Of a DNA stretch of 6,324 bases, positions 1-5,887 are shown one piece after another. Source of the DNA: Gemmatimonadota bacterium. GTDB taxonomy: Bacteria > Gemmatimonadota > Gemmatimonadetes > Gemmatimonadales > GWC2-71-9. A model generated the notes under the pieces. That model did no database searches and was not told the DNA's origin. It saw only the letters and a list, made by a program, of their open reading frames with translations. The position numbers were made by a program, and so were the translations under genes. The stretch covers positions 1 to 6,324 of the forward strand of contig QHVD01000089.1 in the NCBI GenBank assembly GCA_003222235.1, written 5' to 3'. The first letter of the stretch is position 1. Each line of letters starts with the position of its first letter.

Positions 1-215
1 TCCTCACGGGCTTCAACTCGAACGTCACGCTCGCGATCGGCACTAACCCCGCCAGCGGGACGCTGAGCGGCAGGACGACGGTTGCCGCATCAGGTGGTCT
101 GGCGGTCTTCGACTCCCTGCGCATCGACAAGCCGGGCGCCGGCTACACGCTCACCGCCACCACGACGGTGTCCGGCGTCAGCGCGGCGATCAGCTCCCCG
201 TTCACCATCTTCTAG
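1..215 (+). CDS. C-terminal end of a surface/secreted protein with bacterial Ig-like repeat (5' partial)
   Basis: The open frame enters from the left edge (first full codon at 3) and ends at TAG 213-215, leaving 70 visible residues. The peptide starts LTGFNSNVTLAIGTNPASG and ends SSPFTIF. It is rich in Thr, Ser, Gly and Val, with alternating hydrophobic residues and the pattern 'F..NVT.AIG.NP..GTLSG.TTV.A..G.A.F..L.ID..G.GYTLTA'. This pattern is characteristic of Ig-like beta-sandwich repeats found in tandem in large bacterial adhesins and cell-surface proteins. I read it as the last repeat, with no visible C-terminal anchor or sorting motif. It converges with the zinc-ribbon gene, with only 13 bases between the two stops. 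The family is clear in kind; the overall protein function cannot be judged from this tail. Confidence 0.8.
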   Translation, partial: LTGFNSNVTLAIGTNPASGTLSGRTTVAASGGLAVFDSLRIDKPGAGYTLTATTTVSGVSAAISSPFTIF

Positions 216-228
216 ACGGTGAGCGGGA

Positions 229-588
229 TCATCCGGCGGCGAGGTAGGGCTCGTTCCACGCAACTTCGAAGAGGCCGTTGCAGCGGTCGCACCGCATTCT
301 CGCTGGGTCCCCCTTGAGGGAGGCGCGGTTGCGGCAATTGGGACAGACCCCGTACTTCGGGCCCCACCCGGCCGGAATCCGCAGCGCGTCCTTGGGCCGC
401 GGTACCACCGTCCACCGCGCGCCCGGCGTGCTGGAGAGTTGGAGGGTGCCCCGGGGGATGGACACCGGCTTCCCCTTGACATCGACCACCGCGTCCGCCG
501 AAGTGAGCTTCAGAATCCGGTACCATGCGCCGCGACGCAGGGTACACTTCACGTCGGTTTGGAGACGGGCCCACTGAACCTGCGGCAT
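229..588 (-). CDS. Small zinc-ribbon protein of unknown function
   Basis: This is a 119-residue protein. ATG at 586-588 is preferred over the TTG three bases upstream because a GAGGTG ribosome binding site lies five bases before the ATG and would be too close to the TTG. Residues about 10-60 look like a small all-beta, SH3-like module (GAWYRILKLT, then VVDVKGKPVSIPRGTLQL). The C-terminal part carries two paired cysteines, C82-x2-C85 (CPNC) and C100-x2-C103 (CDRC), spaced as in a rubredoxin-like zinc ribbon. There is no signal peptide or membrane segment, so it is probably cytoplasmic. I do not recognise a named family. Zinc binding is a firm inference from the two CxxC knuckles; a role in nucleic-acid or protein binding is only possible. 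It follows the response regulator by 52 bases on the same strand, so cotranscription is possible. Confidence 0.75.
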   Translation of the reverse strand: MPQVQWARLQTDVKCTLRRGAWYRILKLTSADAVVDVKGKPVSIPRGTLQLSSTPGARWTVVPRPKDALRIPAGWGPKYGVCPNCRNRASLKGDPARMRCDRCNGLFEVAWNEPYLAAG

Positions 589-593
589 CAAGA

Positions 594-599
594 CACCTC
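594..599 (-). promoter_or_regulatory. Ribosome binding site of the zinc-ribbon gene
   Basis: GAGGTG on the minus strand ends five bases before ATG 586-588. It decides the start in favour of the ATG over the adjacent TTG at 589-591, to which the spacing would be only two bases. Confidence 0.6.
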
Positions 600-640
600 G
601 TGCTGATGGTGCTTTCGCCTATACACTGTCGTCAGGCCGG

Positions 641-1402
641 TCACCCGTCAATGCTGCGGCGCCGACCGGGTGGGGACTGGCGCTCGATGCGGAGCACGCG
701 AGGGGGGCTCGGGGCGGGCGGGGGGACCGGAGAGGATGGCGGGGCGCTGGTTGCTCGGTAGCCGTTGCGCGCGTATGCGGCGATCTGCAACCGCGTGCGC
801 AAAGCCAGTTTCTCCAAGATGCTGTGCACGTGGCCCTTGACCGTGCTGGTAGCGATGCAGAGGCCCTGGGCGATCTCCTTGTTGCTCAAGCCATCCGAAA
901 TCAGATCGATGACCTGGCGCTCCCGCTGCGTCAACCGCTCGGATTCCGTCAGCTCCGGCGCGCGGCGCTTGACCGTTCGGTTCGCAATGTCTGTAAAGAG
1001 CATGCCCGCGAGTGAGTGTGGGAGGACCTTTGCGCCCGCCGCCACCGCACGAATCGTCCCGATGAGCTCATCGAGTGTGGCCTCCTTGAGGACGAACCCA
1101 GAGACCCCGGCTCTCACGAACTCCAGGATGTCTTCTTGCACCGGCAGAAGACCCATCACGACGACCTTAGCGTCAGGCGCCGCTTCCCTCAAGGTCGCTG
1201 CCAGGCAAGAGCTCTGGTTGTCTCCGAAGCCCGCGGCGAGGAGCACGATGTCGGGCTTGGTCTCCCGTGCCTGTCGCAGCGGGTCCACGCCCTTGGCGAC
1301 CACCACGACTTTGAAGTCCCGCTGCCCGCGCAGCATGGCAGCGATGCCATCACCGAGGAGGCGGTTGTCTTCGAGCACGAACACGCGGATGGTCTTCGGC
1401 AA
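641..1402 (-). CDS. LuxR/NarL-family response regulator with degenerate receiver (no phospho-Asp)
   Basis: The 253-residue protein has a CheY-like receiver (about 5-122), a linker, a LuxR-type helix-turn-helix (about 154-214: LTQRERQVIDLISDGLSNKE, then STVKGHVHSILEKL) and a Pro/Ser/Arg-rich tail (about 216-253). The HTH would bind DNA as a dimer to control transcription. In the receiver the acidic pair E11-D12 and the conserved K106 (GFVLKE) are present. The phospho-accepting position after PDIVLL is A56 (codon GCC, 1235-1237), and the usual Ser/Thr switch position after KVVVM is G84. Conventional phosphorylation therefore seems impossible and the protein probably acts as a pseudo-receiver regulator. 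The start is TTG 1400-1402, placed just before the first beta strand, with a weak CAGG eight bases upstream. No histidine kinase is visible nearby. The tail is unusual, since NarL-type proteins normally end shortly after the HTH. The target genes are unknown. Confidence 0.9.
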   Translation of the reverse strand: MPKTIRVFVLEDNRLLGDGIAAMLRGQRDFKVVVVAKGVDPLRQARETKPDIVLLAAGFGDNQSSCLAATLREAAPDAKVVVMGLLPVQEDILEFVRAGVSGFVLKEATLDELIGTIRAVAAGAKVLPHSLAGMLFTDIANRTVKRRAPELTESERLTQRERQVIDLISDGLSNKEIAQGLCIATSTVKGHVHSILEKLALRTRLQIAAYARNGYRATSAPPSSPVPPPAPSPPRVLRIERQSPPGRRRSIDG

Positions 1403-1568
1403 TCGACGGACCTGGAGGGAGGTGGCCTGACGGGGGTGTTAGCAAGTTTGACACCATCGCGCTGCCAAGGGCCAAATGGCTATTGCATTGGGAATCAATA
1501 GGTTACAAGCGCGCCGCCGGCACGCCCTCTTGCGACAGGCCTTTGCGTGTGGTCACAGCACCGCAAAT

Positions 1569-1582
1569 CCGTTACGTAACGG
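1569..1582. promoter_or_regulatory. 14-bp perfect palindrome, possible operator
   Basis: CCGTTACGTAACGG is a perfect two-fold symmetric sequence with an AT-containing core in a GC-rich intergenic region. It lies 167 bases upstream of the response regulator start. Symmetry of this kind is typical of binding sites for dimeric regulators such as LuxR-type proteins. The binding protein is not known, and the distance from the regulator's start is long for simple autoregulation. A single copy was seen. Confidence 0.35.
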
Positions 1583-1589
1583 CCTACAG

Positions 1590-1612
1590 GGCCACCCGCG
1601 CTCGGCGGGGCC
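1590..1612. terminator. GC-rich hairpin in the intergenic region, possible terminator
   Basis: Arms GGCC/CCGC (1590-1593, 1596-1599) pair with GCGGGGCC (1605-1612). This gives an 8-bp stem with a two-base bulge and a five-base loop. There is no T-tract on either strand, so it is not a canonical intrinsic terminator. It could still cause pausing between the pilus operon and the regulator. Confidence 0.25.
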
Positions 1613-1677
1613 GACGGGGATTATCCACGAAGGGGCGAAGAGGCTAAGCGGCTAAGACGGGGGTGCAGCCGGGTGAA

Positions 1678-1696
1678 CCGCTCGAGCCTGGAGCGG
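1678..1696 (-). terminator. Hairpin 42 bases after the PilX-like stop, possible terminator
   Basis: CCGCTC (1678-1683) and GAGCGG (1691-1696) form a 6-bp stem around a seven-base loop. On the minus strand it is followed only by TTCACC, not a T-run, so intrinsic termination is doubtful. Its place directly behind the last pilus gene is the main argument for it. Confidence 0.25.
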
Positions 1697-1737
1697 GCGC
1701 TCGCCAACAAGGTGCCGAGCCGGGAGCGCCTGCCGCT

Positions 1738-2882
1738 TCAATAGAGCTGTGACCAGGCGCGGGATCGAGACACCGCGACGGCGCTCGTGCCATTGAGCGC
1801 CTGAGTGAGGCCGCACTTGGAATACTGGAAGTTGATGTTGCCGTTGATCTTGGTCTCGTCGAGCCCGCCGCGGATGAGTGCGATCCCCCATACGTTCGCA
1901 CCCACCTTCCCGCCGCCGGCCGCCTTCATCGCGCCTTGCACGATCATCACGCCGTACCACTGGAGGTTGCCGCCCAAGTTCAGGTCGCCGTCGATCAACA
2001 GGATGCCTTGCCCCGTCCCCGTCACGGTCGCGTCACCTGTGATATGGACGATGGGGTAGTAGCCTCCGCACGGCTGCGTGTGGACGCCGTCACCCCAATT
2101 GAGCGTGCTGCTGACATCACAGACCCCGTTGGTGACGACGGGTGCCGGGTTGTACGAGCCCGCCGGGAGCGTGATGCTGGCAGCGCTACCGAGCTGGCTA
2201 TAGGTCACGCCGCCGAAGACCGTGAAGTTGGAGTCCACGAGCTGCGGGTGCTGTCCGTCGCCGGCGCGCCCTGGATGCCGCCTTTGTTTCCATTCTTGGT
2301 ATTGATCGTCCCCGAGGACAGAACCCCGATGGCGGAATCGGGCGGTGGACACCCCGTCCAGGTCGGCGGAATGGAGTCGTGCCCGTTCACGGAGGAGGCG
2401 CCATTGACCTTGATCCCGGAATCGCCGACCGTCAGCGCCGCTTTTCCGGGCGGCGCTGGAAAGGAGATGGAGCGAATCCGCACCAGCAACCCCTGGCGCG
2501 ACCGAGCCGCCACGTCACCGCGGGCGGTCGAGCGCAGCCCCAGCGAATCCTTGCCGATCACGTCGATGAGGTACAGGTCGCCGCTCAGCCTGTAGACCGT
2601 ACCGCTGTACCGCCCTGATTTCTGCGGGGAGAGCGAGTCCGCGATGAGAATGGAGTCCGTGCCGACGAGGCCGTGAGAGCTCATCTTGGTGGGCGACCAG
2701 GCGCGCAGCACTTCGTAGACCCCGGTCTCCGCCGCTCCAAACGCCTGCTCGGCGTTGCGCGTGTTGTCGGCCACCCGTTGCTCCTGGGTGCCGACGAAGA
2801 TGATGCCCGCAATCAGCCCGCTGACGACCGTCATGATGACGAGCGTCGTCGCGAGCGCGATCCCGCGTTCGTTCTTCACCAT
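1738..2882 (-). CDS. pilX: PilX-like minor pilin / pilus assembly protein, interrupted by a one-base frameshift
   Basis: The N-terminus matches the PilX N-terminal domain. A short basic leader MVKNERG precedes a hydrophobic helix (about 8-30), then QEQRVADNTRNAEQAFGAAE (33-52). The latter resembles the 'R.A.N.R....AF.AAE.G' stretch typical of PilX. As is usual for PilX-type proteins, there is no classic Glu at +5. The first frame (2205-2882) reads 225 residues and then loses homology after T212. The sense continues in another frame (2247 down to stop TGA 1738-1740; QLVDSNFTVFGG onward), giving 381 residues once one base is restored at the GGG run 2246-2248. The C-terminal half is Gly-rich and beta-rich (ITGDATVTGTGQGILLIDGD, LQWYGVMIVQG), as in beta-helix-like PilX relatives. 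ATG 2880-2882 overlaps the PilW stop by seven bases with only a weak GGA upstream, suggesting translational coupling. The break may be a real mutation or a sequencing error. Confidence 0.8.
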
Positions 2883-3757
2883 CTGGGGTTGTTCCGTAGC
2901 GTCGTGTGAGTGGAAATGCTGTCTATCCGGTATGCCGGCGAGGCCATGTTTGCCTGGCGCACCAGCGTCGTCGTCTGGTTGACCAGGCTGATGCCGATGC
3001 GCGCGACCTTGGACGAGTCGGTGGTGACGACATTGTTCCCGTCGTAGTAGGTGAACGTCAATCCGTTGCTGCCGGCCAACGGCCCGATCAGCGGCGTCAT
3101 GGCGGCGGACGAATCCTTCAGCCCCACATACCACCGCCCGTCCGTGTGCTGAAACACACCGTACGTGGTCTGCCGGTAGCCTCGCACGGGCGCACCGCTC
3201 GCGATGGCGCCGGTGACTGCCGGCTTCGCCCCGAATGTCAGCGTGGTCGTAAAGGAGTAGGCGGCCTTCCCGTCCGAGCACTTTGCGGTATTGAGGGGCG
3301 CCGACGTGATCTTGCCCAGCACCCAGGCATCGTCGCTGCGGAGACTTTCGTCGCCCTCGTAAAGGACGTAGATGCCATCCTTTGTGTTGTCGAAGACCTT
3401 CGTGGTGTCGGCCACCCCATAGATCGGCCTCTGTCGCACCGTGAGCGTGACGCTCGCCCCGCCGAGCGCCGGCACCTGACACAGAATCGCCAGCTGCCGG
3501 AGCGCCCGAATCGTGATGGACGAGGCCGACATCTTCAGGATGTCGCCCTCTCTTGCGTTCAGGGCCCGCAGCTCCGCCGGCAGCACGGCCAGGCCCGTGC
3601 GCAGATTTTGCTGGACGCCGATGCGCTGGGCCTGGGCGCTGAACGTGCGCTGGTGGGTTGCGAAAGCTTGGACGATCGCGGTGAGGGCGATGCTCGCGAT
3701 GAGCAGGGCCACCATCAGCTCCACCACCGTGAACCCTCGGGCGCTCAGACGAGACAT
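2876..3757 (-). CDS. pilW: PilW-like minor pilin (type IV pilus assembly)
   Basis: The 293-residue prepilin-like protein starts at ATG 3755-3757, with a GGAG ribosome binding site five bases upstream. It has a class III signal: the short leader MSRLSARG is cut by prepilin peptidase after G8, and F9 becomes the methylated first residue of FTVVELMVALLIASIALTAI, with the essential Glu at +5 (E13). The long hydrophobic N-terminal helix serves as membrane anchor and assembly surface. The remainder is a beta-rich globular domain ending with the PilW-like C-terminus (VARIGISLV, then IDSISTHTTLRN). Cysteines C93 and C160 could form a disulfide in the periplasm. In known systems PilV, PilW and PilX form the priming/tip complex of the pilus. 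The size and gene order (V-W-X) support PilW over a major pilin. It overlaps the PilV-like gene by 13 bases. Confidence 0.88.
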   Translation of the reverse strand: MSRLSARGFTVVELMVALLIASIALTAIVQAFATHQRTFSAQAQRIGVQQNLRTGLAVLPAELRALNAREGDILKMSASSITIRALRQLAILCQVPALGGASVTLTVRQRPIYGVADTTKVFDNTKDGIYVLYEGDESLRSDDAWVLGKITSAPLNTAKCSDGKAAYSFTTTLTFGAKPAVTGAIASGAPVRGYRQTTYGVFQHTDGRWYVGLKDSSAAMTPLIGPLAGSNGLTFTYYDGNNVVTTDSSKVARIGISLVNQTTTLVRQANMASPAYRIDSISTHTTLRNNPRW

Positions 3758-4149
3758 GAGAGCTCCGTCTCGTAGAGCCCCGCGCGCCAGTGATTCGGGG
3801 CGACCAGGGACTTGAGAATCAGCCGAACGCTCTGTGACGCCGGGCCTATGCCGGTGGCCGGGGCCCGAGCGGTGAACGTCCACGACAGGGAGTCGACCGT
3901 CGTCGTCCCACGCTTCAGCGTTGCGGACCCGTTGAGCGGCGTCGCGCATCCGGCGACGCGCAGGCTGTCCAACGTTCGCTTCGCGAACGCCACGCCGATC
4001 GCCGTCTGCTGGCTGTGGACGATCATCCGCGTCGCCAGCATCGACGTACCCATCAGACCCATCAGTCCCACGGTGAAGATCACCAGGGCGACGATGACCT
4101 CCACGAGCGTGAATCCCATGCGGTGCGTGCGCGGGCTACGCGGCTTCAT
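3745..4149 (-). CDS. pilV: PilV/GspI-like minor pilin
   Basis: The 134-residue prepilin begins at ATG 4147-4149. The leader MKPRSPRTHRMG is cleaved before F13 of FTLVEVIVALVIFTVGLMGL, with Glu at +5 (E17), followed by an uninterrupted hydrophobic helix. The small C-terminal domain has two cysteines, C68 (RVAGCAT) and C132 close to the C-terminus, a likely disulfide pair. PilV proteins are minor components that help prime type IV pilus assembly; GspI is the type II secretion counterpart and cannot be excluded by sequence alone, but the PilW and PilX neighbours favour the pilus. An in-frame ATG eight codons upstream (4171-4173) lacks a ribosome binding site, whereas the chosen one has AAGGGTGG. 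It overlaps the upstream 142-residue protein by 14 bases and the downstream PilW gene by 13. Confidence 0.88.
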   Translation of the reverse strand: MKPRSPRTHRMGFTLVEVIVALVIFTVGLMGLMGTSMLATRMIVHSQQTAIGVAFAKRTLDSLRVAGCATPLNGSATLKRGTTTVDSLSWTFTARAPATGIGPASQSVRLILKSLVAPNHWRAGLYETELSCLV

Positions 4150-4564
4150 GGGATCCACCCTTCTGCCGCGCATGGCGATAGAAATGGGACGTGAAGCGGC
4201 TCCGCTCGTGCTCCTGCAGCAGCCGGAAGCCCATCGCTTCGCACACCCACCATTTCGGTGGATAGTCGGACAGGGTGAGCGCGACGAGGTCGCCGATGCT
4301 CATCGGCCGGACGTGCCACCGCTGTCGGGGCTGGGGGTTCCAGGGCTGGTCGAGGTTCTGGTGCTTCGCGAACAGGTCCTCCAACAAAGGGACCGTCCCC
4401 CGCGCCGCCTGCGCGTAGGAGAACGCATACGACGCCACCGCCTCGTATGCGGTCGCGACCACCAGGCGTCCCGCGGTCCTCACCTCGAGCCGCACGTCGC
4501 GGGGGAGTCTGTCCACATCGGCGAAGTACACCGTCGCGGTGAGCCACGGGGCCACGGCGGTCAT
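4136..4564 (-). CDS. Uncharacterised protein co-translated with minor pilins
   Basis: The 142-residue protein starts at ATG 4562-4564 with a strong AAAGGGGG (4572-4579) seven bases upstream and ends at TAG 4136-4138. It has no signal peptide or transmembrane segment, so it is probably cytoplasmic. Visible parts are an N-terminal beta-like stretch (LTATVYFADVDRLPRDVRLE), an Ala/Tyr-rich helix (VVATAYEAVASYAFSYAQAA), a Trp/Gln/Pro-rich linker (QPWNPQPRQRWHV) and a C-terminal module RPMSIGDLVAL...WWVCEAMGFRLL. The last part resembles the 'SxSxGD-V ... GF' motif of some uncharacterised plasmid and actinobacterial proteins; that likeness is an impression, not a family assignment. It overlaps the 81-residue gene by four bases (ATGA) and the PilV-like gene by 14, so it is made together with the minor pilins. 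No function can be assigned. Confidence 0.75.
   Translation of the reverse strand: MTAVAPWLTATVYFADVDRLPRDVRLEVRTAGRLVVATAYEAVASYAFSYAQAARGTVPLLEDLFAKHQNLDQPWNPQPRQRWHVRPMSIGDLVALTLSDYPPKWWVCEAMGFRLLQEHERSRFTSHFYRHARQKGGSHEAA
4155..4162 (-). promoter_or_regulatory. Ribosome binding site of the PilV-like gene
   Basis: AAGGGTGG on the minus strand ends five bases before ATG 4147-4149. It lies inside the coding sequence that would be added by the upstream ATG 4171-4173, and so supports the shorter start. Confidence 0.55.
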
Positions 4565-4806
4565 GGTCGGTCCCCCTTTTCGTGCAGAATGCGCGCGATG
4601 CGCCCGAGTTTCCGGCTGTTCTCCTGCGAGAGCGTACGCAAGTGATTCAGCTCCCCCAGCGCGGTCGTCAAGACGACGAGCTTGGTGCAGATGCACGGCG
4701 CCAGCTCCGCCGTCGTCCAATGCCTCGGGCATTCCCGCTCGTGTCGCCCTTGACCCGGCCCTTCCGGCGCCTTTCGGTCGCTTCGATGGGGCCCTTGAAG
4801 GCTCAT
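4561..4806 (-). CDS. Small protein, predicted coiled-coil, first gene of pilus operon
   Basis: This is an 81-residue frame from ATG 4804-4806 to TGA 4561-4563; the stop overlaps the next gene's start in an ATGA arrangement, good evidence that the frame is translated. Residues about 43-77 (KLVVLTTALGELNHLRTLSQ onward) form a predicted amphipathic helix with leucines at three- and four-residue spacing, suggestive of a short coiled coil. A Cys/His cluster (C26, H29, C38, C40) could bind a metal, but the spacing is not a known motif. The first roughly 30 residues use more A/T-ending codons than the rest and lack a clear ribosome binding site, so the true start may be further in; no good alternative ATG or GTG exists. 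I do not recognise a family. Confidence 0.55.
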   Translation of the reverse strand: MSLQGPHRSDRKAPEGPGQGRHERECPRHWTTAELAPCICTKLVVLTTALGELNHLRTLSQENSRKLGRIARILHEKGDRP

Positions 4807-5048
4807 AGCTCGAGTGTCCGATGGTACGCTGCCCGGCTCTCCCCTGGCGCGGCGCGCGTAGGGCCTGAGCCGAGCATGATCGACCTCGACCGGCTGCTGA
4901 GAGCAAACTGTCCGGTTGCGGGGCGGACCGGAATACGCCTCAGGGTTCGAAAGGGGACCGATCCATTCGATGGGGAGGTGTCGGCGGGACCGATCTTTGG
5001 GTGCGGATCGCCAGGACGGCGTGGTGAAGCAGCTCGAGCCGATCCGCT
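4807..5048. other. Intergenic region upstream of pilus operon
   Basis: These 242 bases separate the lipoprotein gene from the pilus operon and should hold the operon promoter on the minus strand. No convincing -35/-10 pair is visible. GTCCG (4910-4914) and CGGAC (4924-4928) can form a 5-bp hairpin with a nine-base loop that lacks a T-run, so it is a weak candidate for a terminator behind the lipoprotein gene. Confidence 0.4.
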
Positions 5049-5867
5049 CTACGGGGTCTCCCGATCGGCCGTGAGACTCAACCGGGTCCCGTCCAGGAAG
5101 ATCACGTCACTCGGTTGCCACACCACCTTCATCTTGCTCAGGGCCGTGTTTCGCAGCCGTTCGTGCGCGACCCTGAGCGGGTTGTACTTGATGATCCGTC
5201 CCGGCTCCTGCCGGGTCCGCCCGGGGGCAATCGGCTCATCCACCTTGAGATGCGCGCTGTAAATGGTGTCGCCGAAGGCGTCGAGGAAAGTCACGTCGCC
5301 CTCGAAGGCGCGGATCGCCTTCGTTCCCTTGTTCCGATACGCGAACGTCAGCGAGATGTAATCCTGGTAGCGCTCCGCCTCCGGGTCCTTCGGCAGGTAG
5401 CTCTTGTTGACGACCGTGACGACGAGGAGGGAGTCGAGCTGCCGCATGCGATCCTCCAGGCGCGTCCGTTCCGCCGCCGCGGTCACGACGTGCAGGCTGT
5501 CCTTCCGCGCGCGGCCGGCGCGACCCCACACCAGTATCTCCGCGAGCGTCATTGTGTCGCGAGGCAGCTTCGCGGCGAACCCGGTCTCCGCGACGACGCC
5601 GAGCAGCGTGCGGGCGTCGGCGAGGCGCAGCCGTACCGTGTCGGCCGCCTGGAGCACGGAGTCGAGGCGAGCCACGGGTGCGCGAGTGGCGAGGAAGGGA
5701 TCCTCGCTCGGGCGGGGGCGGGCTCGGCACCCCAGAAGCGCGCCCGCCGCGAGGCTCGCGGATACGACGGCCGTCGTCCAGCGGGACGCGCTTCGGCCGC
5801 CCCGTGGAGCGCGCGAGGGCGGGACGGCGTAGGCGGCGTCCCAGGGGGACGGTGGGGTGGCTGTCAA
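5049..5867 (-). CDS. Predicted lipoprotein with coiled-coil and beta-sandwich C-terminal domain
   Basis: With the TTG start at 5865-5867 the product has 272 residues. A hydrophobic segment (VVSASLAAGALLG) ends in a lipobox LLGC with C47 (codon 5727-5729), so the mature protein is probably lipid-anchored and exposed to the periplasm or the cell surface. After it come helical stretches rich in Leu, Arg and Asp (LDSVLQAADTVRLRLADA; AAERTRLEDRMRQLDSLL), probably coiled coil. A C-terminal domain follows (about residues 145-260: VTVVNKSYLP, YISLTFAYRNKGTKAI, then FEGDVTFLDAFGDTIYSAHL). Its pattern is that of Ig-like beta sandwiches of the FxLYD/DUF4352 kind; this is fold inference, not a named hit. 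The start is uncertain: a GTG at 5928-5930 would overlap the trehalase gene, and the 30-residue stretch before the hydrophobic core is long for a lipoprotein signal. It begins 20 bases after the trehalase stop, so cotranscription is likely. Function unknown. Confidence 0.75.
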   Translation of the reverse strand: MTATPPSPWDAAYAVPPSRAPRGGRSASRWTTAVVSASLAAGALLGCRARPRPSEDPFLATRAPVARLDSVLQAADTVRLRLADARTLLGVVAETGFAAKLPRDTMTLAEILVWGRAGRARKDSLHVVTAAAERTRLEDRMRQLDSLLVVTVVNKSYLPKDPEAERYQDYISLTFAYRNKGTKAIRAFEGDVTFLDAFGDTIYSAHLKVDEPIAPGRTRQEPGRIIKYNPLRVAHERLRNTALSKMKVVWQPSDVIFLDGTRLSLTADRETP

Positions 5868-5887
5868 GGACGGGAATCTAGTCGACG

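Larger units (their letters stand above)
1403..1737. other. Non-coding, structured intergenic region between pilus operon and response regulator
   Basis: I see no credible gene in these 335 bases; short frames here are shadows without coding character. The part nearest the regulator (about 1440-1505) is relatively AT-rich and is where its promoter should lie. On the minus strand a TTGGCA at 1463-1468 is a fair -35 element, but no good -10 follows at 16-18 bases. The central part holds a 14-bp perfect palindrome (1569-1582), an adjoining GGCC-TACAG-GGCC inverted repeat (1581-1593) and a GC-rich hairpin (1590-1612). A further hairpin lies at 1678-1696, just behind the PilX-like stop codon. A direct repeat GGCTAAGC/GGCTAAGA sits at about 1651-1667. 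Confidence 0.6.

Noticed and set aside
212..574. Second minus-strand frame overlapping the zinc-ribbon gene
   Set aside because: It is out of frame with the CxxC-containing protein, Arg/Pro-rich and without a ribosome binding site.
601..650. TTGACG and TATAGG on the minus strand as a promoter for the zinc-ribbon gene
   Set aside because: The spacer is about 22 bases, too long for a standard sigma-70 type promoter.
1448..1453. Plus-strand TTGACA as a -35 promoter element
   Set aside because: No adequate -10 lies 16-18 bases downstream, and no plus-strand gene follows.
1621..1629. DnaA-box-like TTATCCACG
   Set aside because: It is an isolated near-match, one base off consensus, with no cluster of boxes, AT-rich unwinding region or replication gene nearby.
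2240..2255. Programmed -1 ribosomal frameshift in the PilX-like gene
   Set aside because: A -1 shift would give the right product, but no X-XXY-YYZ slippery heptamer is present at the junction, so mutation or sequence error is more likely.
2906..3775. Plus-strand open frame of 289 codons opposite pilW
   Set aside because: It is a shadow of the PilW-like gene on the other strand, with Arg/His/Gly-rich composition and no recognisable motif.
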